Below, piece after piece: positions 23,409 to 31,704 of a stretch of 64,000 nt of DNA (position 1 is the stretch's first letter; each line of letters opens with the position of its first letter). Source of the stretch: Kitasatospora phosalacinea (GTDB taxonomy: Bacteria > Actinomycetota > Actinomycetes > Streptomycetales > Streptomycetaceae); assembly GCF_030268885.1 (NCBI RefSeq), contig NZ_BSSA01000023.1, forward strand, positions 1 through 64,000, written 5' to 3'. The notes under the pieces are model-generated. The model saw nothing but the letters and a program-made list of their open reading frames with translations, searched no databases and was not told the DNA's origin. The translations under genes and the position numbers were made by a program.

Positions 23409-24278
23409 TTACGGCCGGAGGCCGAGGTGGTGGAGCCAGGGCAGCGGGTCGACGGGGGCGCCGCCCGCCGGGCGGACCTCCAGGTGGAGGTGCGGGGCGG
23501 TGGCGCTGCCGGTGCTGCCGACCGCGCCGAGGACGGTGCCGGGGGCGACCGGGCCGGAGGCGGTGGCGATCCGGGAGAGGTGGCAGTACCAGACCTCGGT
23601 GCCGTCGGGGAGGGTCTGGATGACGCGGTAGCCGTGGGTGCCGGACCAGCCCGCGGCGGTGACGGTGCCGCCGGTGACGGCGGTGACGGGGGCGCCGGTG
23701 CGGGCCGCGAAGTCCAGCCCGGTGTGCAGGTGGGCCCAGTGCGCGCCGGCCGGGGCGTACTGCTCGGTCAGCCGGTAGTCGGCGACCGGCAGGGCGGGCG
23801 CGGAGCGGTCGGTGGCGCTCCCGGTGACGGCGCTTCCGGTGACGGCGCTCCCGGTGACGGCGCTCCCGTCGGGAGCGCTCCCGTCGGCGGCGGCCCCGGC
23901 CCCGGCCCGGCGGTCGGCGTGCTTGGCCTCGGCCTCCTGCGCGGCGGCGAGCCGGGCGGACTCCTCGGTGGCGGTGCGCTGCCCGTCGGCCTGCTGCAGG
24001 ATGCGGGCGGCGAGGGCGAGCCCGGGGTCGGCGGCGTGCTGCCCGTCGGGGGCCGCGTCGGCGGCGGTGACGGGGGCCGGGGCGGGGACCGGGGCGGCGG
24101 CCCGGGCGGGGGCGGCGGTGAGGCCGGTGGCGCCGAGCGCGGCGGTCATCGCGGTGACGCCCAGCAGGGGGGCGCCGGTGCGGGCCTGGCGGGGCAGCCG
24201 GTGCCGGAGGGGCTCGGCCTCGACCGGGTGGTCGAGCAACTGGGTCCCGACGGTGCTCTCGGTGTGGGTCGACGCCAC
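23409..24278 (-). CDS. Secreted M23 family metallopeptidase (lysostaphin-type)
   Basis: Peptidoglycan endopeptidase, 289 aa. After a 35-residue charged arm comes a secretion helix (APLLGVTAMTAALGATGLTAAPARA, cleaved around 60). A coiled region follows (ARILQQADGQRTATEESARLAAAQEAEAKHADRR), then four GSAVT-type repeats and the M23 domain from about 165 to 289. Zinc ligands are H185 and D189 (HTGLD) and H265 (H263-L-H265), with H233 in YCHLS catalytic. GTG 24278 is preceded by AGGAAGGAG. A c-di-AMP riboswitch precedes it, which links wall cleavage to second-messenger level. Confidence 0.93.
   Translation of the reverse strand: MASTHTESTVGTQLLDHPVEAEPLRHRLPRQARTGAPLLGVTAMTAALGATGLTAAPARAAAPVPAPAPVTAADAAPDGQHAADPGLALAARILQQADGQRTATEESARLAAAQEAEAKHADRRAGAGAAADGSAPDGSAVTGSAVTGSAVTGSATDRSAPALPVADYRLTEQYAPAGAHWAHLHTGLDFAARTGAPVTAVTGGTVTAAGWSGTHGYRVIQTLPDGTEVWYCHLSRIATASGPVAPGTVLGAVGSTGSATAPHLHLEVRPAGGAPVDPLPWLHHLGLRP
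23815..23890 (-). repeat. 15-bp tandem repeat inside the M23 peptidase gene
   Basis: About 3-4 units close to CCGGTGACGGCGCTC, encoding GSAVT pentapeptides in the linker before the catalytic domain. The copy number may vary between strains. Confidence 0.8.
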
Positions 24279-24298
24279 GGGGGCGCGCTCCTTCCTTC

Positions 24299-24448
24299 CC
24301 TGCCGCCGACCGGGTTAGCTGACGGGTTCGGAGGTGGAAGGTCTCCTACGGTCGGGCCCAGGGCCGTCCCGATTCACCCCGGTGGAACGTGGTTCCCCGG
24401 CTCCTGGACCCGCCGCGGGGGCGGATCCGGTGGATTAGGCGTGGCGCA
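24299..24448 (-). ncRNA. Cyclic di-AMP (ydaO/yuaA-type) riboswitch
   Basis: On the minus strand the leader carries the conserved blocks of this class in order: CCTAATCC (from plus 24441), GCCGGGGAACCAC, GGGGTGAATCGG, CCGTAGGAGACC and GAACCCGTCAGCTAACCCGG. It ends about 20 bases before the ribosome binding site of the M23 peptidase. In actinomycetes this riboswitch sits upstream of wall hydrolase genes (rpf, NlpC/P60, M23) and turns them off when c-di-AMP is high. A possible -10 (GATAAC, plus 24486-24491) lies upstream. Confidence 0.93.
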
Positions 24449-24677
24449 CGGTGCCGCATGGTTACGGCGTTGCCGACCGCGCTGCGTTATCAAACGTTAA
24501 TCCTATGGACCCCATGATTCCAAGCGCCTACCGAGGTGCAGTGAAACTTTCCTGACGCCCTATGGGCGATTTGTGACGGTTCGCCAAGCCGCCCGGATCC
24601 GGCCATGACGGAACGTGACGGGGCGGTTGAGTATCCGTACTCACGACCCCACCGCGGCCCGGCGGGACCCTGGGCCC
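24449..24677. other. Divergent promoter region between the riboswitch and the YiaA-like gene
   Basis: Holds the riboswitch promoter area on the left and a perfect inverted repeat TGAGTA-TCCG-TACTCA on the right. No coding frame with normal bias. Confidence 0.5.
24628..24643 (+). promoter_or_regulatory. Inverted repeat upstream of the YiaA-like gene
   Basis: Perfect 6-bp arms TGAGTA and TACTCA with a 4-nt centre TCCG, 35 nt before the ATG, in the promoter region. A likely operator of unknown protein. Confidence 0.5.
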
Positions 24678-24968
24678 ATGACAGCCACCGTGCCGCACCG
24701 CACCACCTCCGCCTACTTCCTGCAGGCCGTCGCGTCCTTCGCGTTCGCCACGGTCGCCCTGGTCCTCGGGATCGCCTACCTGCCGGTCAGCGCCTGGATG
24801 CGCGCCTTCCTCGCCGTCGGCCTGCTCTACGAGATCACCTCCGCGTTCACGCTGGCCAAGGTGATCCGCGACCGCCAGGAGGAGGGTGCGATCACCAGCC
24901 GGGTCGACCAGGCCCGGCTGGAGAAGCTGCTCTCCGAGCACGACCCGTTCAAGGTGGACGGGATCTGA
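24678..24968 (+). CDS. YiaA/YiaB-like two-helix membrane protein
   Basis: 96 aa. Two membrane helices (YFLQAVASFAFATVALVLGIAYL and AWMRAFLAVGLLYEITSAFTLAKVI) are followed by a charged cytoplasmic tail (RDRQEEGAITSRVDQARLEKLLSEHDPF). This matches the layout of the YiaAB domain. The function is unknown. ATG 24678 is the first codon with coding bias. Confidence 0.8.
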   Translation: MTATVPHRTTSAYFLQAVASFAFATVALVLGIAYLPVSAWMRAFLAVGLLYEITSAFTLAKVIRDRQEEGAITSRVDQARLEKLLSEHDPFKVDGI

Positions 24969-25045
24969 GCGGGCGCCGGGGGCGGGCCGGGCATCGGGGC
25001 GGGCCGGGCGTCCGGGGTCGGCCGGACATCGGGGTCGGCCGGGGC

Positions 25046-25074
25046 TTGACGGCTAAGGCTATTAGCCTTAGCTT
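25046..25074 (+). promoter_or_regulatory. Promoter of the hydrolase-TetR operon
   Basis: TTGACG (25046-25051), 17-nt spacer, TAGCTT (25069-25074). The spacer is almost entirely occupied by the operator below. Confidence 0.6.
25052..25072. promoter_or_regulatory. TetR-type operator inside the promoter
   Basis: Perfect inverted repeat: arms GCTAAGGCTA and TAGCCTTAGC with one central T, lying between the -35 and -10 boxes. Binding there would block RNA polymerase. The obvious ligand is the TetR protein encoded as second gene of the operon (26002). The AT-rich site contrasts with the surrounding DNA. Confidence 0.8.
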
Positions 25075-25144
25075 TATGGCTATCGGAAGCAGCCGGGCAC
25101 CGAGAGCCCGGAGCGCCGGACGACGCCCGCCCAGGAGGCCCGCG

Positions 25145-26002
25145 ATGCACAGCACCCTCGGCACCACCACCCAGTACCTCGACGTCACCGGCGGCCGGAT
25201 CGCCTACGACGACACCCCCGGCTCCGGCGTCCCGGTCGTCCTGCTGCCCGGCATGCTCGACCGGCGCACCGTCTACCGCCACCTCGCCCCGCTGCTGTCC
25301 GCCGCCGGGCACCGGGTGGTCACCATGGACCTGCGCGGCACGGGCGAGTCCTCGACCGGCTTCACCGACCACTCCCCCGCCGCGATCGCCGAGGACCTGG
25401 TGGCCCTGCTGGCCCACCTGGACCTGCGCGGCGCCGTGCTGGTCGGCAGCTCGTACACCGGCGCCACCGTGGTCCGGGCCGCCGCGCTCGCCCCCGAGCG
25501 GACCGGCGGGGTGGTGCTGGTCGACGCCTTCATCGAGAACCTGCCGCTGAACGCCTTCCAGAAGGCGCTGTTCGGCCTGGCCGCCCCGCTGGTCACCGCC
25601 TTCCCGGGCCTGTGGGGCTCGATGCAGAAGTTCTACTACCCGGCCGACGCCCGGCCCGCCGACTTCGAGGAGTACCGGGCCGACCTCGCGCGGATGCTCC
25701 GCGAGCCCGCCCGCAAGGCGGCCCTGCGCGGCTACCTGAAGGGCGACTCCGCCCCGGTCGGCTGGTGCGAGGCCGTCGACGTGCCCGCGCTGGTGCTGAT
25801 GGGCAGCAAGGACCCCGACTTCCCGGACCCCGAGCTGGTCGCCGACCGGCAGGCCGCCGCGCTGCGCGGCCGCAAGGTGATGATCGAGGGCGCCGGCCAC
25901 TACCCGATGGCCGGCCGCCCGCAGGCCGTCGCCGACGCCCTGCTGCCCTTCCTGGCCGAACTGCCCGCACTGCCCGCACTGAACGACGAGGTCACCCGCT
26001 GA
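25145..26002 (+). CDS. Alpha/beta hydrolase
   Basis: 285 aa, soluble. The oxyanion strand is VPVVLLPGMLDRR. The nucleophile elbow GSSYTG is at about 101-106 (GxSxT form). The acid is in LVLMGSKDPDFPDPEL and the histidine in EGAGHYPMAGRPQAVADALLPFL. The substrate is unknown; induction by a TetR sensor suggests a xenobiotic or a small ester. The stop overlaps the start of the TetR gene by one base (TGATG), so the two are translationally coupled. Confidence 0.9.
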   Translation: MHSTLGTTTQYLDVTGGRIAYDDTPGSGVPVVLLPGMLDRRTVYRHLAPLLSAAGHRVVTMDLRGTGESSTGFTDHSPAAIAEDLVALLAHLDLRGAVLVGSSYTGATVVRAAALAPERTGGVVLVDAFIENLPLNAFQKALFGLAAPLVTAFPGLWGSMQKFYYPADARPADFEEYRADLARMLREPARKAALRGYLKGDSAPVGWCEAVDVPALVLMGSKDPDFPDPELVADRQAAALRGRKVMIEGAGHYPMAGRPQAVADALLPFLAELPALPALNDEVTR

Positions 26003-26580
26003 TGCCCCGCGCCGGACTCTCCACCGCCGCCGTGGTGGACCACGCCCTCGACCTGATCGACGAACGCGGCGCCGAGGCGCTGACCCTGTCCGCCGTCGCC
26101 GCCAAGGCCGGGGTCGCCACCCCCTCGCTGTACAAGCACGTGGCGGGCGGCCTGCCCGAACTGCGCCGCCTGGTCGCCGTCCGCACCACCGAGGAGCTGG
26201 CCGACCACCTGGCCGCCGCCGTCCTCGGCCACTCCCGGGACGGCGCGGTCCGCGCCCTGCTCGCCGCGTACGCCTCGTACGCCCTGCGGCACCCGCGGCG
26301 GTACGCGGCGCTGCCGCAGGTGCCGGACCCGGACCCGGAGCTGGTCGCGGCCGCCGAGCGGCTGGTGGGGGTGCTGTTCGCGGTGCTGCGCGGCTACGGG
26401 CTGGCGGGCCCGGAGGCGGTGCACGCGGTGCGGACGCTGCGGGCGGCGGCCCACGGGTACGCCTCGTTGACCACGGCGGGGGCGTTCCAGCTCGCCGAGG
26501 GGACGGACGTCACGCTGGAGCGGCTGACCGGGGTGCTGGTCGAGGGGCTGGCCAACTGGCCGGGTGCGGAGGGGCCGTGA
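26002..26580 (+). CDS. TetR family regulator of the hydrolase operon
   Basis: 192 aa. The HTH region (about 8-55) has AVVDHALDLIDERGAEALTLSAVAAKAGVATPSLYKHVAGGLPELRRLVAVR, and the C-terminal TetR_C-like domain has the YASYALRHPRRYAALPQVP...RTLRAAAHGYASLTTAGAFQL pattern of the WHG-type family. It starts within the stop codon of the hydrolase gene. It probably autoregulates through the palindrome at 25052-25072. Confidence 0.9.
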   Translation: MPRAGLSTAAVVDHALDLIDERGAEALTLSAVAAKAGVATPSLYKHVAGGLPELRRLVAVRTTEELADHLAAAVLGHSRDGAVRALLAAYASYALRHPRRYAALPQVPDPDPELVAAAERLVGVLFAVLRGYGLAGPEAVHAVRTLRAAAHGYASLTTAGAFQLAEGTDVTLERLTGVLVEGLANWPGAEGP

Positions 26581-26611
26581 CCTCCCGGGGCGGTGCCGCG
26601 TTCTCCACGGT

Positions 26612-26806
26612 ATGAAGAAGCGCAGCATGCTCGCCTTTGCCTCGCTCGCCGTCGGCGTGGTCGCCTCCCTCACCGCTCCCAGTGCGCACGCCGCGCCGGA
26701 GCACCACCGCGGGCTCGGCCCGCTCAAGGACGCCGTCTCCGCCCCGGACACGGCGCTGGACGAGGACTTCACGCAGACCGTGGCCGAACAGCAGCCGGGG
26801 GCCTGA
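26612..26806 (+). CDS. Small secreted protein, unknown
   Basis: 64 aa. The signal peptide is MKKRSMLAFASLAVGVVASL...SAHA-A, cleaved around residue 28, leaving a mature peptide of about 37 acidic residues (EHHRGLGPLKDAVSAPDTALDEDFTQTVAEQQPGA). A comparable small secreted protein starts at 34861. Function unknown. Confidence 0.65.
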   Translation: MKKRSMLAFASLAVGVVASLTAPSAHAAPEHHRGLGPLKDAVSAPDTALDEDFTQTVAEQQPGA

Positions 26807-27028
26807 GCCGCGGGGGCCGCGGGACCGCGGCCGGAACGGCGGGAGGCCGGAACGGCGGGAGGCCGGGCCGCGGGACGAACGCGCTGGTCGCGCGCCGTCC
26901 ACACCGTTTCGCAACCTCGTCCCCACCATTTCGACACCACTGGTGCGTAACACTGTCCTTCGGTCGGGAAGTCATACCGCGTGGAGACCTTCCACGGGTG
27001 TGACCGACAAGCACGGAGGATCAGGAAC
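26807..27028. other. Intergenic region with short GC-rich repeats
   Basis: Contains a direct repeat GGCCGGAACGGCGGGA in two adjacent copies (about 26830-26861) flanked by CCGCGG on either side, which may act as a terminator. No other signal is clear. Confidence 0.4.
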
Positions 27029-27253
27029 ATGCCGCAGGCGACTCAGCACATCGAGCCCGGCACGGGACTGATCCCGGCTCCCCGGACGGCGCCGGACGGA
27101 GCGCCCGGCGCCCCGCGCCCGGCGGCCGCCCCGCAGGACGCGGGCTGGGGCGCGGCGCTGCTGCGCGGGGTCGCGGTGGTGCGCGGGCTGCGCTCGCTGC
27201 GACCGGTCGAGGCGCGTCCGCAGCGCGGCTACGGCGAGGTCGACGGCCAGTAG
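27029..27253 (+). CDS. Small hypothetical protein
   Basis: 74 aa, without signal peptide. A proline/alanine-rich N-terminal half (GTGLIPAPRTAPDGAPGAPRPAAAPQDAG) leads to a basic amphipathic segment WGAALLRGVAVVRGLRSLRPVEARPQRGYGEVDGQ. ATG 27029 follows AGGATCAGG. It lies 160 bases upstream of the PP2C gene in the same direction. Nothing about its role can be said. Confidence 0.5.
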   Translation: MPQATQHIEPGTGLIPAPRTAPDGAPGAPRPAAAPQDAGWGAALLRGVAVVRGLRSLRPVEARPQRGYGEVDGQ

Positions 27254-27413
27254 CCGCCTCCGGCCCCGGCAACCCCGCCGTCGGCCCCGGCGCCACTGGC
27301 AAGGTGTCGGAAATGCCGCGGATTCCCCACGTGTCGCGAAAGCGCCCGGTCGCCCGGTGCGTCCATAAGATGGTCAGCACTGGCACGTCGACCGGAAGGG
27401 CCGGGCGCTTCCC

Positions 27414-29582
27414 ATGGACCAGAGCTCTCCGCGCCGGGCCAGCCGCACCGAACTGCGGTGCGTGCGGGCGCTGCTGCGGGCGTCGAGCGCGGCCGAGCTG
27501 CTGGCCGCGCTGCTGACCGAGGGCCCGGCCTGGATCACCGGCGAGGGCTCGGCGCTCTACCTGCTGGACGGCGGGACGCTGCGGCTGATCGCCTCGCACG
27601 AGCTGCCCGAGTGGGTGCACCACAAGTACGGGGTGGTCGACCCGGAGAGCGAGCTGCCCGCTGCGCTGGCGCTGCGGCGGCGCGAGCCGGTGCTGCTGAG
27701 CCCGCAGCAGACCAGCGCGGACTACCCGAACACGGCGGCGGGCCTGGGCACCGGCCTGGTCGCGCTGGCGGTGCTGCCGCTGGTGGTGGACGGGAGCCCG
27801 GTGGGTTCGCTGGCGCTGGCACTGGCCCACCGCGGGGCCGTCCCGCGGCGGGACGTCGAACTGCTGGAGACCTTCGCCGACGTGGCCGCGCACCGGCTCG
27901 CGCACCTGCTGGACCACGTGCACGCGGCCGATCCGGCCTCGGACGGCCCGCGGGCCGAACTCCCCTCCCCGGACGGCGAGTTGCTGTCGCTGGCGGTGCG
28001 CTCGGCGGGCGCCGGGGCGTTCGAGCGGGACGTGGTGACCGGCGAGACGCTGTGGGACGCGCAGGCGTACCGGGTGGTGGGCCTGCCGCCGCCGGGGGCG
28101 ACCGGCCGGGCGCCGGAGCTGGCGGAGGTGGTGCACCCGGAGGACCTGCCGGACGTGCAGGCCGGGCTGGCCGAGGCGCTGGCGACCGGAGGCCCGTACC
28201 GGATCTCGTACCGGGTGGTGCGGCCGGACGGTACGCCCTGGCAGGTGGACGAGGCGGGCGAGGTGATGCTGGACGTGCACCGGCGGCCGGTGCGGACGGC
28301 GGGGCTGCTGATCGGGCGCGAGTGGCGGCCCGGCCCGACCGGCGGTTCCGCGGCGGCCGCGGCGGCGGGGGCGCGCTCCACGCTGCTGCTGGCGCTGACC
28401 CGGGCGCTGTCCCGGGCGGTGACGGTGCGCGAGGTGACCACAGCGCTGACCGACGTGGCGCGCCCGGCGCTGGGCGCGGCCGGCGTGGTGCTGGACCTGG
28501 TGGACGAGGGCCGGTTGATGCCGGTCTCCCCCGCGGTGTTCGGCGGCCCGCACCGGGCCGAGCTGAACCGGCTGCACGACCTGGCCGGCGGGGTGATGGA
28601 GCACGTGCTGGCCCGGGCCACGCCGCTGTTCAGCGAGCCGGGCCAGCCGCGCCGCGGCCCGGAGGCGCCGGCCGCCTGGACGGTGCTGCCGCTGGTGGCC
28701 TCGGGCCGGCAGGTCGGCTCCTGCCTGATCACCTTCGCCACCGAGCGGTCCTTCAGCCGGGAGGACCGCACGATGTACTCGGCGTTCGCGGGCATCCTGG
28801 CCCAGTCGCTGGAGCGGGCCCGGCTGTACGACGTGCACCACGAGCGGGCCAGCGAGCTGCAGCGGGCGATGCTGCCGCGCTCGCTGCCGTCGCTGCCGGG
28901 GATCTCCTCGACGGCGCGCTACCTGCCCTCCACCGAGGGGATGCAGATCGGCGGCGACTGGTACGACCTGCTGCGGCTGCCGGACGGCCGGGTCGGACTG
29001 GTGATCGGCGACGTGCAGGGCCACAACGCGGAGGCGACCGCGGTGATGGGCCAGCTGCGCTCGGGCCTGTGGGCGTACGCGACGGACGGGCACGACCCGG
29101 CGACCACGCTGGAGCGGACCAGTCGGCTGCTGGCCGGGATGGAGACCGAGCTGTTCGCCACCTGCCTGTACGTGGTGCTGGACCCGGCGACCGGGCTGCT
29201 GCGGGCGGCCCGGGCCGGGCACCCGCCGCCGGTGCGGATCGGGGCGGCCGGGGCGGCGGAGCTCCCCCTGCCGGGCGGCCCGCCGCTGGGCGTGCTGCCG
29301 GGGGTGCGCTACCCGCCGGCCGAGGCGCGGCTGGAGCCGGGCGAGACGCTGCTGGCCTACACGGACGGGCTGGTGGAGGTCCGGGACGAGGACTACGACG
29401 AGTCGGTGCAGCGGATGCTGGGCGGGCTGGAGCTGTGGACGGCGGAGGCGGGCGGGGCGGGCCGGCTGGAGCGGCCGGAGGCGCTGGAGCGGCTGGCCGA
29501 CCTGCTGACCCTGAACGTGACGGAGCGTGAAGTCCGGCCGGACGACGTGGCGTTGCTCCTGCTGCACCGGGTCGCTACCTGA
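27414..29582 (+). CDS. GAF-PAS-GAF-PP2C (SpoIIE-like) phosphatase
   Basis: 722 aa, cytosolic sensor phosphatase. A GAF domain covers about 15-165 (ASSAAELLAALLTEGPAWITGEGSALYLL...), a PAS-type domain about 195-300 (GAGAFERDVVTGETLWDAQAYRVVG; VHPEDLPDVQAGL), a second GAF about 320-480, and the phosphatase about 485-722 with GGDWYDLLRLPDGRVGLVIGDVQGHNAEA, AGHPPPVRIG, YTDGLVEVRDEDYDES and DDVALLLL. The ERASELQRAMLPRSLP helix is the usual signalling linker. It is followed 100 bases later by the conservon, in the same direction, so a functional link is plausible but not shown. Confidence 0.93.
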   Translation: MDQSSPRRASRTELRCVRALLRASSAAELLAALLTEGPAWITGEGSALYLLDGGTLRLIASHELPEWVHHKYGVVDPESELPAALALRRREPVLLSPQQTSADYPNTAAGLGTGLVALAVLPLVVDGSPVGSLALALAHRGAVPRRDVELLETFADVAAHRLAHLLDHVHAADPASDGPRAELPSPDGELLSLAVRSAGAGAFERDVVTGETLWDAQAYRVVGLPPPGATGRAPELAEVVHPEDLPDVQAGLAEALATGGPYRISYRVVRPDGTPWQVDEAGEVMLDVHRRPVRTAGLLIGREWRPGPTGGSAAAAAAGARSTLLLALTRALSRAVTVREVTTALTDVARPALGAAGVVLDLVDEGRLMPVSPAVFGGPHRAELNRLHDLAGGVMEHVLARATPLFSEPGQPRRGPEAPAAWTVLPLVASGRQVGSCLITFATERSFSREDRTMYSAFAGILAQSLERARLYDVHHERASELQRAMLPRSLPSLPGISSTARYLPSTEGMQIGGDWYDLLRLPDGRVGLVIGDVQGHNAEATAVMGQLRSGLWAYATDGHDPATTLERTSRLLAGMETELFATCLYVVLDPATGLLRAARAGHPPPVRIGAAGAAELPLPGGPPLGVLPGVRYPPAEARLEPGETLLAYTDGLVEVRDEDYDESVQRMLGGLELWTAEAGGAGRLERPEALERLADLLTLNVTEREVRPDDVALLLLHRVAT

Positions 29583-29685
29583 TCGCGGCGCCGAACTGTC
29601 CGACCTGTCCGAAATTGACGGAATCTGAACAGCGAAAGCTGGAACCGTTCATACGAAAGTAGTAACACCACCATAAACTCCGCGT

Positions 29686-30969
29686 GTGACGACCACTCAA
29701 TGGTGCTTGGCAGCAGCCGCATTGCTCGCCCTCCTCTCCCTCGCTGCCGCCGCCCGCTCCCGTGCCGTCACCCGCACCCTGCGCGCCCGGCTGGCCCGCA
29801 GCGAGCGCGAACTCGACGCGGTCCGGGAGCAGTTGGCGGCCGAGCTGGCCGACCGCCGGGCGGGCGCCGAAGCCGCCCTGCACGAGCAGGAGATGAACGC
29901 GGCGACCCGCCGGGCCTTCCTCAACGTGGCCCGCCGGATCCTGGTGATGGCGCACGACCAGCAGGCCGGGCTGGACGAGATGGAGCGCACCCACGACGAC
30001 CCGGTGCTGCTCGACGGCCTGCTGCGGGCCGACCACGCCGCCGCCCAACAGGCCCGCCTGGCACAGACCCTGGCCGTGCTGTGCGGCTCCCGCGCGGGCC
30101 GGACCTGGCCCGAGCCCGTCCCGCTGGAGGACGTGGTGCGGGGCGCCCAGGGCCGGATCCTGCCGTTCCAGCGGATCGTGGTGCACAGCCGGGTGGACAC
30201 CGCGGTGCTCGGCGCCGCCGCCGAGGCGCTGATCCACGCGGTGGCCGAGCTGCTGGACAACGCCACCCGCTACTCGCCGCCCAGTTCGCAGGTGTACGTC
30301 ACGCTGATGCCGGTGCACAACGGCGCCGTGATCGAGATCGACGACTGCGGCATCGGCATGACCGACGTGACGGTCGCCAAGGCCGCCGCCGCCCTGGCCG
30401 GCGGCGGCTCGCTGGAGGTCTCCCGGATCGGCGAGGTCCCGCAGCTGGGCCTGGCCGCGGTCGGCCTGCTCGCCCGGCAGTACGGCTTCCGGGTCACCGT
30501 GCACTCCACCCCGTCCCCGTACGGCGGCGTGCGGGTGGTGGTGCTGCTGCCGAACGCGCTGCTCACCGACCCGCTGCCGCAGCACGGACTGCCCGCCCCG
30601 CGGCCCGCCGAGCCGGGTGCCCGGCCGGCCGCGACCCGCCCGCAGGCCGACCGGGGCCGCGCGCCCCAGGAGCCCGGCGCCCTGCCCACCCGCCCGGTCT
30701 CCCCCCGGACCGGTCCGACCCCGCCGTCCGCGGTCCCCCCGCTGCCGCGCCGGAGCAACCGCCGGGGCGGCACCCCGCAGCGCGCGTTCCCCCAGGAGCC
30801 GACGGTCTCGCCGCGCTCGGCCCGGGAGGCCCAAGCCTTCATGTCGCTGTTCCAGAACGGCACCGCGGACGGCCGCATCGCCGCCCAGCAGGACCGGCGG
30901 TCCGCCCCGGACCGCCCCGACGTATTCCCCGCTTCCCCCCAGGGAGAACCGCATGACGACCAACCCTGA
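29686..30969 (+). CDS. cvnA: Conservon sensor: CvnA-type histidine-kinase-like ATPase
   Basis: 427 aa. One N-terminal membrane helix (CLAAAALLALLSLAAAA), a coiled region to about 70, a helical dimerisation segment (RRAFLNVARRILVMAHDQQAGLDEMER) and a HATPase_c domain with N-box ELLDNATRYSPP (N192) and G1 box IEIDDCGIGM. The GHKL domain lacks a phospho-accepting histidine. The proline-rich tail of about 120 residues is disordered. In conservons, CvnA works with CvnB, C and D in a G-protein-like membrane switch affecting development. GTG 29686 is the start. The next gene overlaps by 17 bases. Confidence 0.93.
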   Translation: MTTTQWCLAAAALLALLSLAAAARSRAVTRTLRARLARSERELDAVREQLAAELADRRAGAEAALHEQEMNAATRRAFLNVARRILVMAHDQQAGLDEMERTHDDPVLLDGLLRADHAAAQQARLAQTLAVLCGSRAGRTWPEPVPLEDVVRGAQGRILPFQRIVVHSRVDTAVLGAAAEALIHAVAELLDNATRYSPPSSQVYVTLMPVHNGAVIEIDDCGIGMTDVTVAKAAAALAGGGSLEVSRIGEVPQLGLAAVGLLARQYGFRVTVHSTPSPYGGVRVVVLLPNALLTDPLPQHGLPAPRPAEPGARPAATRPQADRGRAPQEPGALPTRPVSPRTGPTPPSAVPPLPRRSNRRGGTPQRAFPQEPTVSPRSAREAQAFMSLFQNGTADGRIAAQQDRRSAPDRPDVFPASPQGEPHDDQP

Positions 30970-31363
30970 CCTCGGCTGGCTGCTGGCCGACATCGTCTCC
31001 GTACCGGAGGTCCGGCACGCCCTCGTGGTGTCCAACGACGGTCTGGAGATCGGCCGCAGCCCCCGGATCGACCGGGACGACGCCGAGCGGCTGGCCGCCG
31101 CCTGCTCCGGGCTGCAGTCGCTGTCCCGGGGCGTGGCCACCGGCTTCGGCGACGGCAGCACCCGGCAGATCGTCATCGAGTACGGCGGCGGCTACCTGTT
31201 CGTGGTCGCCGCCGGGGCCGGGGCGCACCTGGCGGTGGTGGCCGGGGAGTCGGTCGACGCGGGCCTGGTGGCCTACCAGATGCAGATGCTGGTCGGACGG
31301 ATCGGCGAGCACCTGACGGCCGCGCCCCGGCAGGGGGCGGCGGCCACCGGGGGCGAACGGTGA
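30953..31363 (+). CDS. cvnB: Conservon roadblock/LC7 protein CvnB
   Basis: 136 aa. Roadblock/LC7 fold: DLGWLLADIVSVPEVRHALVVSNDGLEIGRS opens the domain and VVAAGAGAHLAVVAGESVDAGLVAYQMQMLV closes it. Proteins of this fold bind small GTPases and act as GTPase regulators; its partner here is CvnD. ATG 30953 overlaps the end of cvnA. Confidence 0.95.
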   Translation: MTTNPDLGWLLADIVSVPEVRHALVVSNDGLEIGRSPRIDRDDAERLAAACSGLQSLSRGVATGFGDGSTRQIVIEYGGGYLFVVAAGAGAHLAVVAGESVDAGLVAYQMQMLVGRIGEHLTAAPRQGAAATGGER

Positions 31364-31704
31364 GCCGCGGGCCGGTACGCCCGTACGTCATCACCGGCGG
31401 TCGCAGCCTGGCCGGCCGGGACGCGCTGGAGTTCGAGAGCCTGCTGCGGACCGTGCCGGGGGTCGCGGTCGACCCGATGGTGGTGAACCGGGAGCAGCTG
31501 GCCGTCCTGGAGATGTGCCGGGAGCTGCTGTCGGTCGCCGAGGTCGCGGCCCACCTCGGGCTGCCGATCAGCGTGCTGAAGGTGCTGGTCGACGACCTGT
31601 GGGAGCTGGGCGCGATCCAGGTGCTGCCGCCCGCCCGCCCGGCCGAGCGGGCGCCGCTCGCCCTGATCGAGGAGGTGCTGGTTGGTCTCCGCCAGCTCCG
31701 CTGA
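31360..31704 (+). CDS. cvnC: Conservon DUF742 protein CvnC
   Basis: 114 aa. DUF742 with the usual RPYVITGGRSL start and a winged-helix-like part (LEMCRELLSVAEVAAHLGLPISVLKVLVDDLWELGAIQVLPP). Start GTG overlaps the cvnB stop (GTGA), so translation is coupled. Its end overlaps the start of cvnD by 23 bases. Confidence 0.95.
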   Translation: MSRGPVRPYVITGGRSLAGRDALEFESLLRTVPGVAVDPMVVNREQLAVLEMCRELLSVAEVAAHLGLPISVLKVLVDDLWELGAIQVLPPARPAERAPLALIEEVLVGLRQLR

